Part shown: positions 44,517 to 54,446 of the stretch, in pieces
Layout: each line of letters starts with the position of its first letter
Position numbering within the stretch: position 1 is the first letter of the stretch
Origin: an uncultured Cohaesibacter sp.
Lineage (GTDB): Bacteria; Pseudomonadota; Alphaproteobacteria; Rhizobiales; Cohaesibacteraceae
Direction of reading: 5' to 3'
Assembly (NCBI RefSeq): GCF_963677725.1
Contig: NZ_OY782507.1
Location: forward strand, 1,426,001 to 1,490,000
DNA length: 64,000 bases
Notes under the pieces: model-generated
What the model saw: only the letters and a program-made list of their open reading frames with translations
Told to the model about the DNA's origin: nothing
Databases searched by the model: none
Made by a program: the position numbers and the translations under genes

Positions 44517-47510
44517 TCACATTTTCTGGCGGCTGCCATCGGGGTCATAGAAAAGGGTGTCATGAACGGTGGCGGTGATCACCCGGTCAGGCATTGGGAT
44601 ATGGACTTGCTGACCGATCTTGCTCCGACCGTCCGCTAACAGTGCGAGCGCAATCGGGCGACCAACGGTCCCACTGTGATAAGATGAGGTGACATGGCCA
44701 ACCATGGTCATGGGGACTGGCTCGGATGGATCCAGCACGATCTGTGCCCCCTCTTCGAGTCGGGTTTGAGCATCGTCGGTCAACAGGCCAACCAGTTGCT
44801 TGCGACCTTCGGCGACAAGATCTGGTCGTGCCAGACCGCGCATGCCGACAAAGTCCGGTTTGTTTTTGGCGACTGCCCAGCCCATGCCAAGATCATAGGG
44901 CGTGACGGTGCCGTCGGTATCCTGGCCGACAATGATGAAGCCCTTTTCGGCCCTCAAGACATGCATGGTCTCGGTGCCATAGACGCAGAGATCGAACGCT
45001 TTGCCCGCTTCATAGAGGGTCTGCCACAGGGCAAGACCATACCGGGCGGGCACATTGATCTCAAAGCCCAGTTCTCCGGTGAAGCTGAGGCGGAAAAGGC
45101 GCGCCGGGAAGCCCGCGACCATGCATTCGCCCACCGACATATGCGGGAAGGCCTCGTTGGAAATATCCAACCCTTCGACAAACGGCGCGAGCAGCTTGCG
45201 CGCATTGGGGCCATTGAGCGCAATGGTTGCCCATTGCTCGGTGGTTGAGGTCAGCCAGACCTTAAGATCACCCCATTCGGTCTGGAGATAATCTTCCATC
45301 ATATTGAGCACGCGAGCGGCCCCACCGGTTGTGGTGGTGACGTGGAAGCGGTCGTCAGCCAATCGGCCGATGACCCCATCATCGCGGACAAAGCCATCGT
45401 CGCCAAGCAACAGGCCATAGCGACAGCGCCCCGGCGCCAGCTTGGTCCATGGGTTGGTATAGAGCCGGTTCATGAAATCGACCACATCGGGGCCAACAAC
45501 CTCGATCTTGCCAAGGGTCGATGCATCGAACATGCCGACCGAAGCGCGGGTTGCCTTGCATTCCCGGGCCACCGCCTCGTCCATGCTTTCGCCCGCTTTG
45601 GGGAAATACCAGGCCCGTCGCCATTGGCTGACCGGCTCGAATTTGGCGCCTTGGCTTTCCGCCCAGCCATCAATGGGCGTGCGGCGGGTCACTTCGAAAT
45701 GCGTGCCTTTGTGATGGCCCGCATAGGTGCCAAATGTGGTTGGCGTATAAGGCGGGCGGAAGGTGGTGAGGCCGATTTGCGGCGGAGTCTTGCCTTGGGC
45801 ATCGGCGATGATCGACAGACCATTGAGATTATAGAGCTTGCCCTGATCGGTCGCCATGCCTGCGGTGGTGTAGCGCTTCACATGCTCGACGGATTTCATC
45901 CCCTCACGCACAGCAAGACGCAAATCCTTGGCCGTGACGTCGCTCTGGAAATCGACGAAGGCCCGCTGCTTGACGCTGTCCAGATCGTTGGGCAATTCGC
46001 GATGGGAGATGCCGCTGCCGGTGCGATCCCCTTCGAGCGTCAGGCTTTCGCCTTCGACCATCTTGCCAAGGGTTTTGCCTGCGCGCTTTCCTGCGGCCAC
46101 CCCATCGTCGAAGGCTGGTTTGAGGCCCCAATGGCCGCCGCAGGCCCCGGCAATCTGGCAATTCTGCGTGGTCTGATCCGGCAGATAGACCGCGCGTTCT
46201 TCATCCCAGCGGATGGAACCACCCGTATGGGAGAAGAGTTGCAAGGACGGGGTCCAGCCACCGCACATCAAAACCGCGTCACAGGCGATGCGTTCCGCCG
46301 CACCGACCTTGTCGCCACGAAGTGGATTGAAGGCCACCGCCGTCACTTGGGTTTTGCCATCCACTGCGGTGATCACATGGGCCTTGCAAAGACGGATGTT
46401 GCGCCTCTGCGCCTCCTCTTCCAGCGCGGCAGGGATGTCCGAGCGCGTGTCGATGATCGCCTGAATGGCCGCGCCAGCGTCAGCCAGATCAAAGGCCGCA
46501 TAATAGGCGCTGTCATGGCTGGTCATGATGACCGGCTTTTGCCCCACCAGAACGCCAAAGCGGTTGAGATAGGTCTGGGCAGCACCGGCCAGCATGACGC
46601 CGGGACGGTCATTACCATGAAAGACCAAGGGCTTTTCGATCGCCCCTTGAGCCAGAATGATCTGGCCTGCCCGCACCCGCCACATGCATTCGCGTGGCAG
46701 ATCCGGGTCAGGGTCCTTCAGGTGATCCGACAGACGCTGACAAAGACCCATCATATTGTCGTTGAAATAACCAATGGCCGTCGTGCGGCTCATGAGTTTG
46801 ACACCGAGGGCAGCAAGATCCTCTAACTCATTGGCGAGCCAGTCCCATGCAGGTTGTCCATTGATCCTTGCGTGGGGCTCACTTAGAAGCGTGCCGCCAA
46901 GCTCTGCATGTTCATCAACCAGCATGACCGACAGCCCGGATTTGGCCGCTGTGCGGGCAGCAGCCAAACCGGCGGGGCCTCCTCCGACCACCAGCACATC
47001 CGTATGCCAATAGCGTGCGGCATAGTGATCGGGGTCTTTTTCCTTTGGTGCGACACCAATGCCCGCTGCATTGCGGATGATCGGCTCATAAACCCGCTCC
47101 CAAAGAATCTTCGGTTTCATGAAAGTCTTGTAGTAAAAGCCCGCCGCCAGAAAACGGGACAGCTTGTCGTTGATCACCCCAACATCAAAGGCGAGGCTTG
47201 GCCAGCAATTCTGGCTGCCTACGGTGAGGCCGTCCCAGACTTCCAGCATGGTGGCGCGGCTGTTCGGCTCGGTTCTCCCCGGCCCACGACGGCTCGACAT
47301 TAGCGCATTGGGTTCTTCGGAGCCAGCGGTGACCACGCCGCGCGGGCGGTGATATTTGAAGGAGCGGGCCATTAGATGGACGCCATTTGCCAGCAAGGCG
47401 GAGGCCACGCTGTCCCCTGCCCGGCCACGATAGGATTTGCAATCAAAGGTGAAGACAATCGGCTTGTCCGGATCGATCCGGCCATAGCCGGGAATGCGAC
47501 GGGCGCTCAT
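44517..47510 (-). CDS. soxA: Sarcosine oxidase alpha subunit
   Basis: Alpha subunit of 997 residues, the normal length. Domains in order: a 2Fe-2S_4-like N-terminal domain (about 15-105, with YRGRAGDSVASALLANGV), an NAD/FAD-type fold (about 170-460, VLVVGGGPAGLAAARTAAK), a SoxA_A3-type helical domain (about 500-590, AFVDFQSDVTAKDL) and a C-terminal GcvT tetrahydrofolate-binding pair (about 610-990). Tetrahydrofolate accepts the formaldehyde unit, forming methylene-THF. Its start overlaps soxD by four bases. Confidence 0.95.
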   Translation of the reverse strand: MSARRIPGYGRIDPDKPIVFTFDCKSYRGRAGDSVASALLANGVHLMARSFKYHRPRGVVTAGSEEPNALMSSRRGPGRTEPNSRATMLEVWDGLTVGSQNCWPSLAFDVGVINDKLSRFLAAGFYYKTFMKPKILWERVYEPIIRNAAGIGVAPKEKDPDHYAARYWHTDVLVVGGGPAGLAAARTAAKSGLSVMLVDEHAELGGTLLSEPHARINGQPAWDWLANELEDLAALGVKLMSRTTAIGYFNDNMMGLCQRLSDHLKDPDPDLPRECMWRVRAGQIILAQGAIEKPLVFHGNDRPGVMLAGAAQTYLNRFGVLVGQKPVIMTSHDSAYYAAFDLADAGAAIQAIIDTRSDIPAALEEEAQRRNIRLCKAHVITAVDGKTQVTAVAFNPLRGDKVGAAERIACDAVLMCGGWTPSLQLFSHTGGSIRWDEERAVYLPDQTTQNCQIAGACGGHWGLKPAFDDGVAAGKRAGKTLGKMVEGESLTLEGDRTGSGISHRELPNDLDSVKQRAFVDFQSDVTAKDLRLAVREGMKSVEHVKRYTTAGMATDQGKLYNLNGLSIIADAQGKTPPQIGLTTFRPPYTPTTFGTYAGHHKGTHFEVTRRTPIDGWAESQGAKFEPVSQWRRAWYFPKAGESMDEAVARECKATRASVGMFDASTLGKIEVVGPDVVDFMNRLYTNPWTKLAPGRCRYGLLLGDDGFVRDDGVIGRLADDRFHVTTTTGGAARVLNMMEDYLQTEWGDLKVWLTSTTEQWATIALNGPNARKLLAPFVEGLDISNEAFPHMSVGECMVAGFPARLFRLSFTGELGFEINVPARYGLALWQTLYEAGKAFDLCVYGTETMHVLRAEKGFIIVGQDTDGTVTPYDLGMGWAVAKNKPDFVGMRGLARPDLVAEGRKQLVGLLTDDAQTRLEEGAQIVLDPSEPVPMTMVGHVTSSYHSGTVGRPIALALLADGRSKIGQQVHIPMPDRVITATVHDTLFYDPDGSRQKM

Positions 47511-47809
47511 TGGTCCATCTCCTGCAACTTGTCGAGATCCGGACGCGGTTCACCCGCCTTGTAGGTGGTCAGGAACTGATCGGTGACCGTGTGGCGCACC
47601 GCATTGAAGAAACGACCGCAGCCATGGATGTGACGCCAGCGTTCAAAGGTCAGGCCACGCACATTGTCGCGGATAAAGAGAAAGTCTCGCCATTCTTCAT
47701 CGCTCACTTGGGCCGGATTTTCAGGCCGGGCGACATGGGCTTCCCCTGCATGGGCGAATTCGGCTTCTGGCAGGGTTTCGTTGCAATAGGGGCAATGAAT
47801 ATGCAGCAT
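47507..47809 (-). CDS. soxD: Sarcosine oxidase delta subunit
   Basis: Small zinc-binding subunit of 100 residues with CPYC (6-9) and HGCG (about 62-65) supplying the metal ligands, and the conserved ENPAQVSDEEWRDFLFIRDN block. It sits between soxB and soxA with a four-base overlap with soxA. It stabilises the tetramer. Confidence 0.94.
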   Translation of the reverse strand: MLHIHCPYCNETLPEAEFAHAGEAHVARPENPAQVSDEEWRDFLFIRDNVRGLTFERWRHIHGCGRFFNAVRHTVTDQFLTTYKAGEPRPDLDKLQEMDQ

Positions 47810-47829
47810 CTTTTTGTCCTCAAGTCGCC

Positions 47830-49083
47830 TTAGTGGGCCACAGCTGCGGCGGCGGCTTCATCGATCAGGCGACCGGTGGTGAAGCGCTCCAGCGTGAAGG
47901 GGGCGTTGATCGGGTGCGGCTCGTCGTTGGCAATCGTATGGGCAAAGACATGTGCCGACCCGGGTGTGGCCTTGAACCCGCCAGTGCCCCAGCCACAATT
48001 GACATAAAGCCCCTTGACCGGGGTCTTGCCGATGATCGGCGAGCGGTCCGGTGTTACATCCACGGTGCCTGCCCATGTGCGCATAACCCGCATGCGATTG
48101 AAGATCGGGAAGATTTCGCAGATCGCGGCGACAGTATGCTCGATCAATGGCAGGCCGCCGCGCTGGCTGTAGCTGGTATATTGGTCGGTGCCCGAGCCAA
48201 TCACCAATTCGCCCTTGTCGGACTGGCTGATATAGGCATGCACGCTGTTGGACATGACCACACAAGGAAAAATTGGCTTGACGGGTTCTGAGACCAAAGC
48301 CTGCAGGGGGAAGCTTTCAAGCGGCAGGCGAACGCCAGCGCTTTGCATCAAGGGGGTGGTTGTGCCAGCAACCGAGACGCCAACCTTGCCAGCCCGGATG
48401 AAGCCTTTGGGCGTCTCCACCCCTTCTACCGCGCCATTGGCCGCGCGGCGAATGGCGGTGACGGGGCAATTCTGGATGATATCGACGCCGAGTTTGGCTG
48501 CCGCGCGGGCATAGCCCCAGGCAACCGCATCGTGGCGAGCGGTGCCTGCCCGGGCCTGAAAGGCGGCGCCCAGCACCGGATGGCGGGTATCCGGGCCGAG
48601 ATTGAGCGGCGGGCAGATCTGTTTGGCTTCATCAGCGCTGATCCAGCGATTGTCGACGCCATTGAGGCGATTGGCATGGATATGACGCTGGAAGCTCTGG
48701 ATGTCGTGCTGGTTATGGGCCAGCATCATTACGCCGCGCCGCGAAAACATGACGTTGTAATTCAGCTCTTCGCTCAGATCTTCCCACAGATCGACCGCAT
48801 GGTCATAGAGCTTGGCGCTTTCATCATAGAGATAGTTGGACCGAATGATGGTGGTGTTGCGCCCGGTATTGCCGCCCCCGAGCCAGCCCTTGTCGATCAC
48901 CGCAATGTTGGTGATGCCATGTTCCTTGGCGAGATAATAGGCAGCGCCCAATCCATGGCCACCGGCGCCAACAATCACCACGTCATAGCTGGATTTCGGC
49001 TCCTTATCCGGCCATTGCTCTGGCCAATTCTTATGGCCACTCAAGGCATTTTTGAAAACCGACCAAGCGGAATATCGGGTCAT
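47830..49083 (-). CDS. soxB: Sarcosine oxidase beta subunit
   Basis: Flavin subunit of 417 residues that demethylates sarcosine to glycine. The FAD-binding motif is VVIVGAGGHGLGAAYYLA (about 36-53), and the histidine in GTARHDAVAWGY (near 175-185) is in the place of the covalent FMN attachment site. The ATG at 49083 is the family start; the longer reading is not homologous. It is the first gene of the operon and faces the divergent regulator across 148 bases. Confidence 0.94.
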   Translation of the reverse strand: MTRYSAWSVFKNALSGHKNWPEQWPDKEPKSSYDVVIVGAGGHGLGAAYYLAKEHGITNIAVIDKGWLGGGNTGRNTTIIRSNYLYDESAKLYDHAVDLWEDLSEELNYNVMFSRRGVMMLAHNQHDIQSFQRHIHANRLNGVDNRWISADEAKQICPPLNLGPDTRHPVLGAAFQARAGTARHDAVAWGYARAAAKLGVDIIQNCPVTAIRRAANGAVEGVETPKGFIRAGKVGVSVAGTTTPLMQSAGVRLPLESFPLQALVSEPVKPIFPCVVMSNSVHAYISQSDKGELVIGSGTDQYTSYSQRGGLPLIEHTVAAICEIFPIFNRMRVMRTWAGTVDVTPDRSPIIGKTPVKGLYVNCGWGTGGFKATPGSAHVFAHTIANDEPHPINAPFTLERFTTGRLIDEAAAAAVAH

Positions 49084-49231
49084 GGTGCGGCGGCTCCCTA
49101 TGGTTGGGTTCGGCAGGCTGGAATTGGCCAAGATCAATGGAATGACGGTAGGACCGGGAGCCGTTCCTTTGATTGGACAATCACGTCAAAATGATTGTAT
49201 ATTTACGACAGACACCATGAAAGAAGCGCCC

Positions 49232-50215
49232 ATGCCTGCTGCCGCCCCTCGCCCTGCGCTGCCTCGCTTGCGCATTGGGCTGATTGTTGCCCCACGCTTC
49301 ACGTTGTCGGCTTTTGCCAATTTCGTCGACGTGCTGCGGTTGGCTGCCGATGAAGGTGACCGATCTCGGCCGATCCGCTGTGAATGGCGGATCCTGTCCC
49401 CTGACCGTCGCCCGCTCCTTTCAAGCGCCGGGATTGAGGTTCAGCCCGATGGACCTTTGCGCCAGCCCGAAGCCTATGACTATATCGCGGTGGTGGGTGG
49501 TCTGCTGGGGGCAGGCGCAGAATTGGGGCCGGACTATCTGGCCTTTTTGCGCCAGGCTCGGGACAAGAATGTGCCGCTGGTCGGCATTTGTACCGGGGCT
49601 TTCATTTTGCACAAGGCGGGGTTGATGGAGGGCTATCGCTGTTGCGTCAGCTGGTTCCACCACGAGGATTTTCTTGATCAGTTTGGTGGCCTGAAACCGG
49701 TGTCAGACCAGATTTTCGTGGTCGACCGGGATCGTCTGACCTGTTCGGGTGGGGTCAGTTCAGCCCATTTGGCAGCCTTTCTGGTGGATCGCCATGTTGG
49801 CAAGGCCGAGGCGCAAAAGAGCCTGCATATCATGATCATCGATGAGGCCCAGACCGAGGAAAAGCCCCAGCCCGGTTTGCCCTTGGAGCTTGCCACCAGT
49901 GATCCAGTGGTCCGGCGGGCTCTCTTGCAGATCAGGCAGCGTCTGACATCGCCGATACGGATGGATGACCTTGCCCGAATGCTGAAAGTGAGCCGTCGGA
50001 CGCTGGAACGGCGCTTCACCGAGGCGCTCGGTCTCAGCCCGGCGGAAGCTGCGCTCAAGGTGCGCCTGTCCCACAGTCGGATGCTGTTAAAGCGCAACGA
50101 GGCCAGCATCACCGAAATCGCCACGGAAACCGGTTTTTGCGATGCGTCCCACTTCACGCGCAGTTTCATCAAGGAAACGGGCATGACACCAAGCCATTAT
50201 CGCGATCATGCCTGA
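49232..50215 (+). CDS. GlxA/GbdR-type AraC regulator
   Basis: Regulator of 327 residues with an N-terminal DJ-1/PfpI-like amidotransferase-type domain (about 15-180, with VPLVGICTGAFILHKAGL) and a C-terminal AraC DNA-binding domain (about 220-325, MDDLARMLKVSRRTLERRF and FCDASHFTRSFIKETGMTP). The ATG at 49232 suits the domain start; 49217 is an alternative. In Pseudomonas, GbdR and SouR, of this architecture, activate betaine and sarcosine catabolism. Its divergent position beside soxB supports that function here. Confidence 0.87.
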   Translation: MPAAAPRPALPRLRIGLIVAPRFTLSAFANFVDVLRLAADEGDRSRPIRCEWRILSPDRRPLLSSAGIEVQPDGPLRQPEAYDYIAVVGGLLGAGAELGPDYLAFLRQARDKNVPLVGICTGAFILHKAGLMEGYRCCVSWFHHEDFLDQFGGLKPVSDQIFVVDRDRLTCSGGVSSAHLAAFLVDRHVGKAEAQKSLHIMIIDEAQTEEKPQPGLPLELATSDPVVRRALLQIRQRLTSPIRMDDLARMLKVSRRTLERRFTEALGLSPAEAALKVRLSHSRMLLKRNEASITEIATETGFCDASHFTRSFIKETGMTPSHYRDHA

Positions 50216-50379
50216 AACACTTTCGTCACCCACTGGCATCGGGAAGACATCTGGGGCAAATGGTCCTGTCTGGTAGGGCGCAAAAACAAGCGATCCCTGT
50301 TGCGGTTCCATCCATGTCGCCTATGATTAATCGAGTAATTTTCCATGCGGGCTGAAATGAAAGAAACAGGCTAGTCGGA

Positions 50380-51486
50380 ATGAAAAAAGCAGATCGGCAG
50401 GGGCAGCACCGCGAAGAAATCTCCCAATGGATCGCGCAAGAGATCGAGCGGCGCGGACCGGGCGGCAGGCTTCCCTCTGTGCGGTCGATGATGAAGCAAT
50501 TTTCAACCGCGCAACGGGTCATACAGGCGGCCCTCGCACCCTATGTGGAGCAAGGCAAGATCACCGCACGCCGTGGCGCCGGAATTGTCATTGCCAGTGA
50601 GCCGGAATCCACGTCCGATGAATATGAAGCGGATGTGCTTGTGCTCTATCGGCTTTCTGACAGTCGCCTTGCCAACAACCTGCTGCTTGAAATCGAAAAG
50701 CGCATGAAGGCAAAAGGCGTCAGCATTCTGGTGCTGGGTTTTGCCGACAATGGCCATGCTGAATCGGTCCTGCAACGTCTGGGGCGCTTTCGCACCTGTC
50801 TGGTGCAGGTGCATTTTGCCCTGATCCCCTTGCCTTTGCTGGCGCTTCTGCATCAGCATGCCAACAGCGTCATCGTCGATGGGATTTCGGCCACTGGCGT
50901 CGGGCTTGATGGAATTGGGACAAATTGGCGTGAAGCCCTGTCATCGGCCTGGTTCTATTTGCAGGATATGGGACATCGGGAGATCGCCTATCTCACATCG
51001 GCTCATTCTGCACGCCAGATCGCGATGGCCCGACGTGAATATCAACTGCTCTCGCGTGCCGATCAGGGAGGACAGAGTTGGCTTCTTGAAATAGACGCGT
51101 TGCCCGGCTCCTACAAAAGTGAACAGATCCGCAATTGCCTTGCCAATGTCAGAAACGAACATGGCGCATTTCCTTTCTCGGCGCTCATCGTTTGGGGCAT
51201 TGTCGAGGGCTATCGACTGGAGATTGCCCTACGGGAACTGGGGGTGGAAATCGGGCGGGATTTGTCCGTGGTGATCCTAGGAAGCGTCGACTTCGCCTCC
51301 GAACATCTGAACCTGTTTGATGTTGTGGGATGCAGCAATGCCGAGAAACTTGACTGGTTCGAAAAAATCATGCTGCTCAGAGTTGCCGGGGAAGATGTCG
51401 AGCCGCAAACCCACTATTTGCCGATCCAACTGCAGCGCTTCGGCAGCACAGACAATTTGGAGAAACAGAACGAGGAGATTCTTTGA
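50380..51486 (+). CDS. GntR-HTH/LacI-type sugar-binding regulator
   Basis: Regulator of 368 residues with an N-terminal GntR-type winged helix (about 10-70, GRLPSVRSMMKQFSTAQRVI) and a periplasmic-binding-protein-like ligand domain (about 85-350, with YLQDMGHREIAYLTS and DLSVVILGSVDF). This arrangement is used by repressors of sugar uptake genes, such as AraR-like proteins. It stands at the head of the amino-sugar cluster, on the same strand. Confidence 0.83.
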   Translation: MKKADRQGQHREEISQWIAQEIERRGPGGRLPSVRSMMKQFSTAQRVIQAALAPYVEQGKITARRGAGIVIASEPESTSDEYEADVLVLYRLSDSRLANNLLLEIEKRMKAKGVSILVLGFADNGHAESVLQRLGRFRTCLVQVHFALIPLPLLALLHQHANSVIVDGISATGVGLDGIGTNWREALSSAWFYLQDMGHREIAYLTSAHSARQIAMARREYQLLSRADQGGQSWLLEIDALPGSYKSEQIRNCLANVRNEHGAFPFSALIVWGIVEGYRLEIALRELGVEIGRDLSVVILGSVDFASEHLNLFDVVGCSNAEKLDWFEKIMLLRVAGEDVEPQTHYLPIQLQRFGSTDNLEKQNEEIL

Positions 51487-51563
51487 AGTTGGGTATAACT
51501 CCCATTTTCAGGAAAGTTGTACTCATCTAGCGTTGGAGCATAAGACCTCGAAAAGGATCGTTT

Positions 51564-52838
51564 ATGCCCGCTGTCTCATCCTCTCTCACCGAAAAAGACC
51601 GTCCAATCGGCGTCGCCATCATAGGGGCAGGCGAACGTGGGATCTATTATGTCGGCAGTCGCATGGCAGAGCTGGCAGGGGAAACCGGACTGCGGATCAG
51701 AGTGGTTCATGATCGGCTGCCAGACCGTACAGCGCTCGCCGCAGAGCATCTCACCAATCTCTATATTCAGGCCGGTGTCAATCATCAGGTCGAAGCATCC
51801 GACAGCATGAAAGCGGCGATAGAGCGCGAGGACGTGGATCTGGTTCTCGTGACAACCCATACCAACGCCCATCTTGAACCGGTTTTGATTGCGGCAAGGG
51901 CGGGCAAGCGGATTTATCTGGACAAACCGATCTCCGTTTCCCTGTCTGATGCACAAGCCATAGCGCAGGCTGAGAGAGACGCGGGCAAGCCCATCATGAT
52001 GGGCTTTACGAGACGCTATGAGCGTCCCTGGATCGAAGCGGTCAACATTGCCAAAAGTGGCGGGATCGGCAAGCCTCAAATGGTGTTGTTGCGCTCGGTT
52101 ATTCCATACACCCGCTATTTGCAGCTCTGGCACCGGACGAATGCTGCTTCTGGGGGGGCGATCAACGACAAGGGATCCCATCATTTCGACGTTCTCAACT
52201 GGGTAACCGATGCCCGGCCCGTGACCTTGTCTGCCTTCGGTGGACGGTCAGACATTTTCAAAGCGGATCCCACCGCGCCTGCGCGCTGTAGCGAATGCAG
52301 CCGAGACTGTCCGTATCGTCGTCATGAAACCCTGATCGATATCGCGGAAGGCGTGGCGCGGGTGCCGAACAAATCCTGGCTCACCGCAACCAGCCCGGCG
52401 GACCGGAATGACAATTGCGTTTACCTGCCAGGATCGGACATAGACGACCACATGGTCGCGACCGTGCAATATGACAATGGCATGGTGGCAACGCTCTTTT
52501 TTACGATCTTCGGCCCCTATTCAGAAGATCAGGAAACCCTTGAAATCATCGGCAGTGCGGGTCGGCTTCGCATGGAACGGCATTCCGGCTCCATTGATCT
52601 TGTCAGTGACTATGGACGCAAACATGAGGTGATCGCCATGGCGAGCCCTGACCGGGACAGCTCCCATTTCGGGGCTGACAAGGAATTGGTGCGGAGCTTG
52701 CGCCGGCTGGTTGACGGAGATGTTCCGCCCGTTGGCGTGGCCGAAGGGGTTGCGTCGCTGCGGCTCGTCACGGCGGCGCAAAAGTCTCTGAGCTCGGGTG
52801 GCCGCACGATTAATCTTGAGACACTGGAGTTTGTTTGA
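51564..52838 (+). CDS. Gfo/Idh/MocA-family oxidoreductase with Cys motif
   Basis: NAD(P)-dependent oxidoreductase of 424 residues. It has the Rossmann motif AIIGAGERG (18-26), the catalytic lysine Lys121 in YLDKPIS, and NDKGSHHFD (201-209), where the active-site Asp/His lie. A cysteine cluster follows (Cys242, Cys245, Cys249 in RCSECSRDCPYR), found in some family members, which may bind a metal. The stop overlaps the next gene's start by one base. It probably oxidises a sugar or sugar acid, or cleaves a glycoside by a redox mechanism. Confidence 0.85.
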   Translation: MPAVSSSLTEKDRPIGVAIIGAGERGIYYVGSRMAELAGETGLRIRVVHDRLPDRTALAAEHLTNLYIQAGVNHQVEASDSMKAAIEREDVDLVLVTTHTNAHLEPVLIAARAGKRIYLDKPISVSLSDAQAIAQAERDAGKPIMMGFTRRYERPWIEAVNIAKSGGIGKPQMVLLRSVIPYTRYLQLWHRTNAASGGAINDKGSHHFDVLNWVTDARPVTLSAFGGRSDIFKADPTAPARCSECSRDCPYRRHETLIDIAEGVARVPNKSWLTATSPADRNDNCVYLPGSDIDDHMVATVQYDNGMVATLFFTIFGPYSEDQETLEIIGSAGRLRMERHSGSIDLVSDYGRKHEVIAMASPDRDSSHFGADKELVRSLRRLVDGDVPPVGVAEGVASLRLVTAAQKSLSSGGRTINLETLEFV

Positions 52839-54418
52839 TGCCCGTCAATCCAATCGCTCTGCCAAATCCTGACCTGATGCCACTGGCAAAACGCCTTGGC
52901 GTTGTGCCCGCCTATGGCGACATTCACAATCACTGCGACATTTCTTACGGGCACGGACGCTTTGCCGATGCACTGGCGCGCGCAGCCATCCAGCTGGATT
53001 TCCTCTCGATCACCGGTCACGCCCACTGGCCGGATATGCCGGTTGATGAGCCGAGCGTGGCGCATATCGTGGAGTTTCACGTCAAGGGCTTTGCCAAACT
53101 GATCGAAGGCTGGAGCGGGCATTTCAGTGCCCTTGCCAAGGCCTGCAAGGACGGGTTTGTGGTTTATCCCGGCTATGAAATCCATTCCAACGAACATGGC
53201 GATTACACAATTGTTTATCGTGATCTTGCCATTCAGCCGCTCTATCTGGCGAACAGTCCCGGCGAACTCAAGGATGTTTTGCAAAGCGACTTGCCGGGCA
53301 AGGCTTTCGCCTTTCCCCATCATATCGGCTATCGGCAAGGTGCCCGCGGCATCAATTGGAGCAGCTTTGATGCAGAGCTCTCGCCCTTTGTTGAAATGAT
53401 CTCCATGCATGGCTGTGCAGAGACGTCCGAGACCGAGCGCGGCTATCTGCATTCCATGGGGCCGGTGGATGGACATTCAACTATGGACTGGGGGCTCAAG
53501 CAGGGTCACATATTCGGCATCGTCGGCAACACAGATCATCACAGCGCCTTTCCCGGATCCTATGGGCATGGTCGCATGGCGGCTTATGCACCATCGCGTG
53601 AGCGCGGTGACATCTGGCAGGCCATGATCGAGCGGCACACAAATGCCCTGACCGGGGACCGTATTCATCTGCTGTGTGCCATCGGAGAGGAGATACAGGG
53701 CAGCATCATAGAGCCGCAGCAGGATGCCACGCTTGATATCGAAGCCGTCGGTGGCGGGTTCATCGATATGATCGACGTGATCCGCAACGGCGAGTTGTTT
53801 GACCGTGTGTCTCCTTCACTCGATCCCAACCCCGTTTCGCCGCAACCATCATCGCAGGCGGATTGGTTTGAAACCATTCTGTATCTGGAAATGGGATGGG
53901 GTGCGCGGGGGCAATCCCATCTTTGGGAGGGGCACCTCTCCCTCTCGGACGGAGAGATCATTGGAGTGGAACCCAGATTCCGGGGTGCAGAAGTGGTCTC
54001 GCCGCTTGAAGGGGATGATGCTGGCTACGCTCTGCCTTGCGCGACACTGGGCGACAATGAAGTGGCCTTTTCGGTCGTCGCAGAAGCCAATCCCAACAAT
54101 GCAACATCGGCAACGCAAGGCATCGCGCTTCACTGCCGGCTTTGCGCCAACAGCGTGATCCACGCAGATCTTTGCGGTGTGCGCCTTGATATTCCCGCAT
54201 CCCGGCTTCTTGAAGGAGCGCTCTCGGGCAATTTGGGTTTGATCGACACACCGGCCTACCGCTTTCATCCCCTGCCATTACCCCATCAGTGGCAATGGCA
54301 AGGCCAGATCAAGCTGGGTGCGTTTAAGGACGGCGAAAATATCTATCTACGCCTACGTCAGGCGGGCGGACAGATGGCTTGGGCGAGCCCTATCTACTGC
54401 CGGAAAGACGCTGAATGA
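52838..54418 (+). CDS. PHP-domain metal-dependent hydrolase-like protein
   Basis: Protein of 526 residues with a PHP-type histidine-rich active site: GDIHNHCDISYGHG near 28-41, SITGHAHW near 58, YEIHSNEHGDY near 110, FPHHIGYRQG near 160, EMISMHGCAE near 188 and NTDHHSAFPG near 230, which would hold two or three metal ions. The C-terminal part (about 290-526) is beta-rich and of unknown role, as in DUF3604-type proteins. The start is the ATG overlapping the oxidoreductase stop, so the two are coupled. PHP proteins hydrolyse phosphoesters or related bonds; the substrate here is unknown. Confidence 0.72.
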   Translation: MPVNPIALPNPDLMPLAKRLGVVPAYGDIHNHCDISYGHGRFADALARAAIQLDFLSITGHAHWPDMPVDEPSVAHIVEFHVKGFAKLIEGWSGHFSALAKACKDGFVVYPGYEIHSNEHGDYTIVYRDLAIQPLYLANSPGELKDVLQSDLPGKAFAFPHHIGYRQGARGINWSSFDAELSPFVEMISMHGCAETSETERGYLHSMGPVDGHSTMDWGLKQGHIFGIVGNTDHHSAFPGSYGHGRMAAYAPSRERGDIWQAMIERHTNALTGDRIHLLCAIGEEIQGSIIEPQQDATLDIEAVGGGFIDMIDVIRNGELFDRVSPSLDPNPVSPQPSSQADWFETILYLEMGWGARGQSHLWEGHLSLSDGEIIGVEPRFRGAEVVSPLEGDDAGYALPCATLGDNEVAFSVVAEANPNNATSATQGIALHCRLCANSVIHADLCGVRLDIPASRLLEGALSGNLGLIDTPAYRFHPLPLPHQWQWQGQIKLGAFKDGENIYLRLRQAGGQMAWASPIYCRKDAE

Positions 54419-54446
54419 AAAAATCATCAAACAGGGGAACATCATC

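Noticed and set aside
45342-46826. Open frame of 494 codons on the plus strand
   Set aside because: It lies wholly opposite soxA, which has clear domains; no independent support was found.
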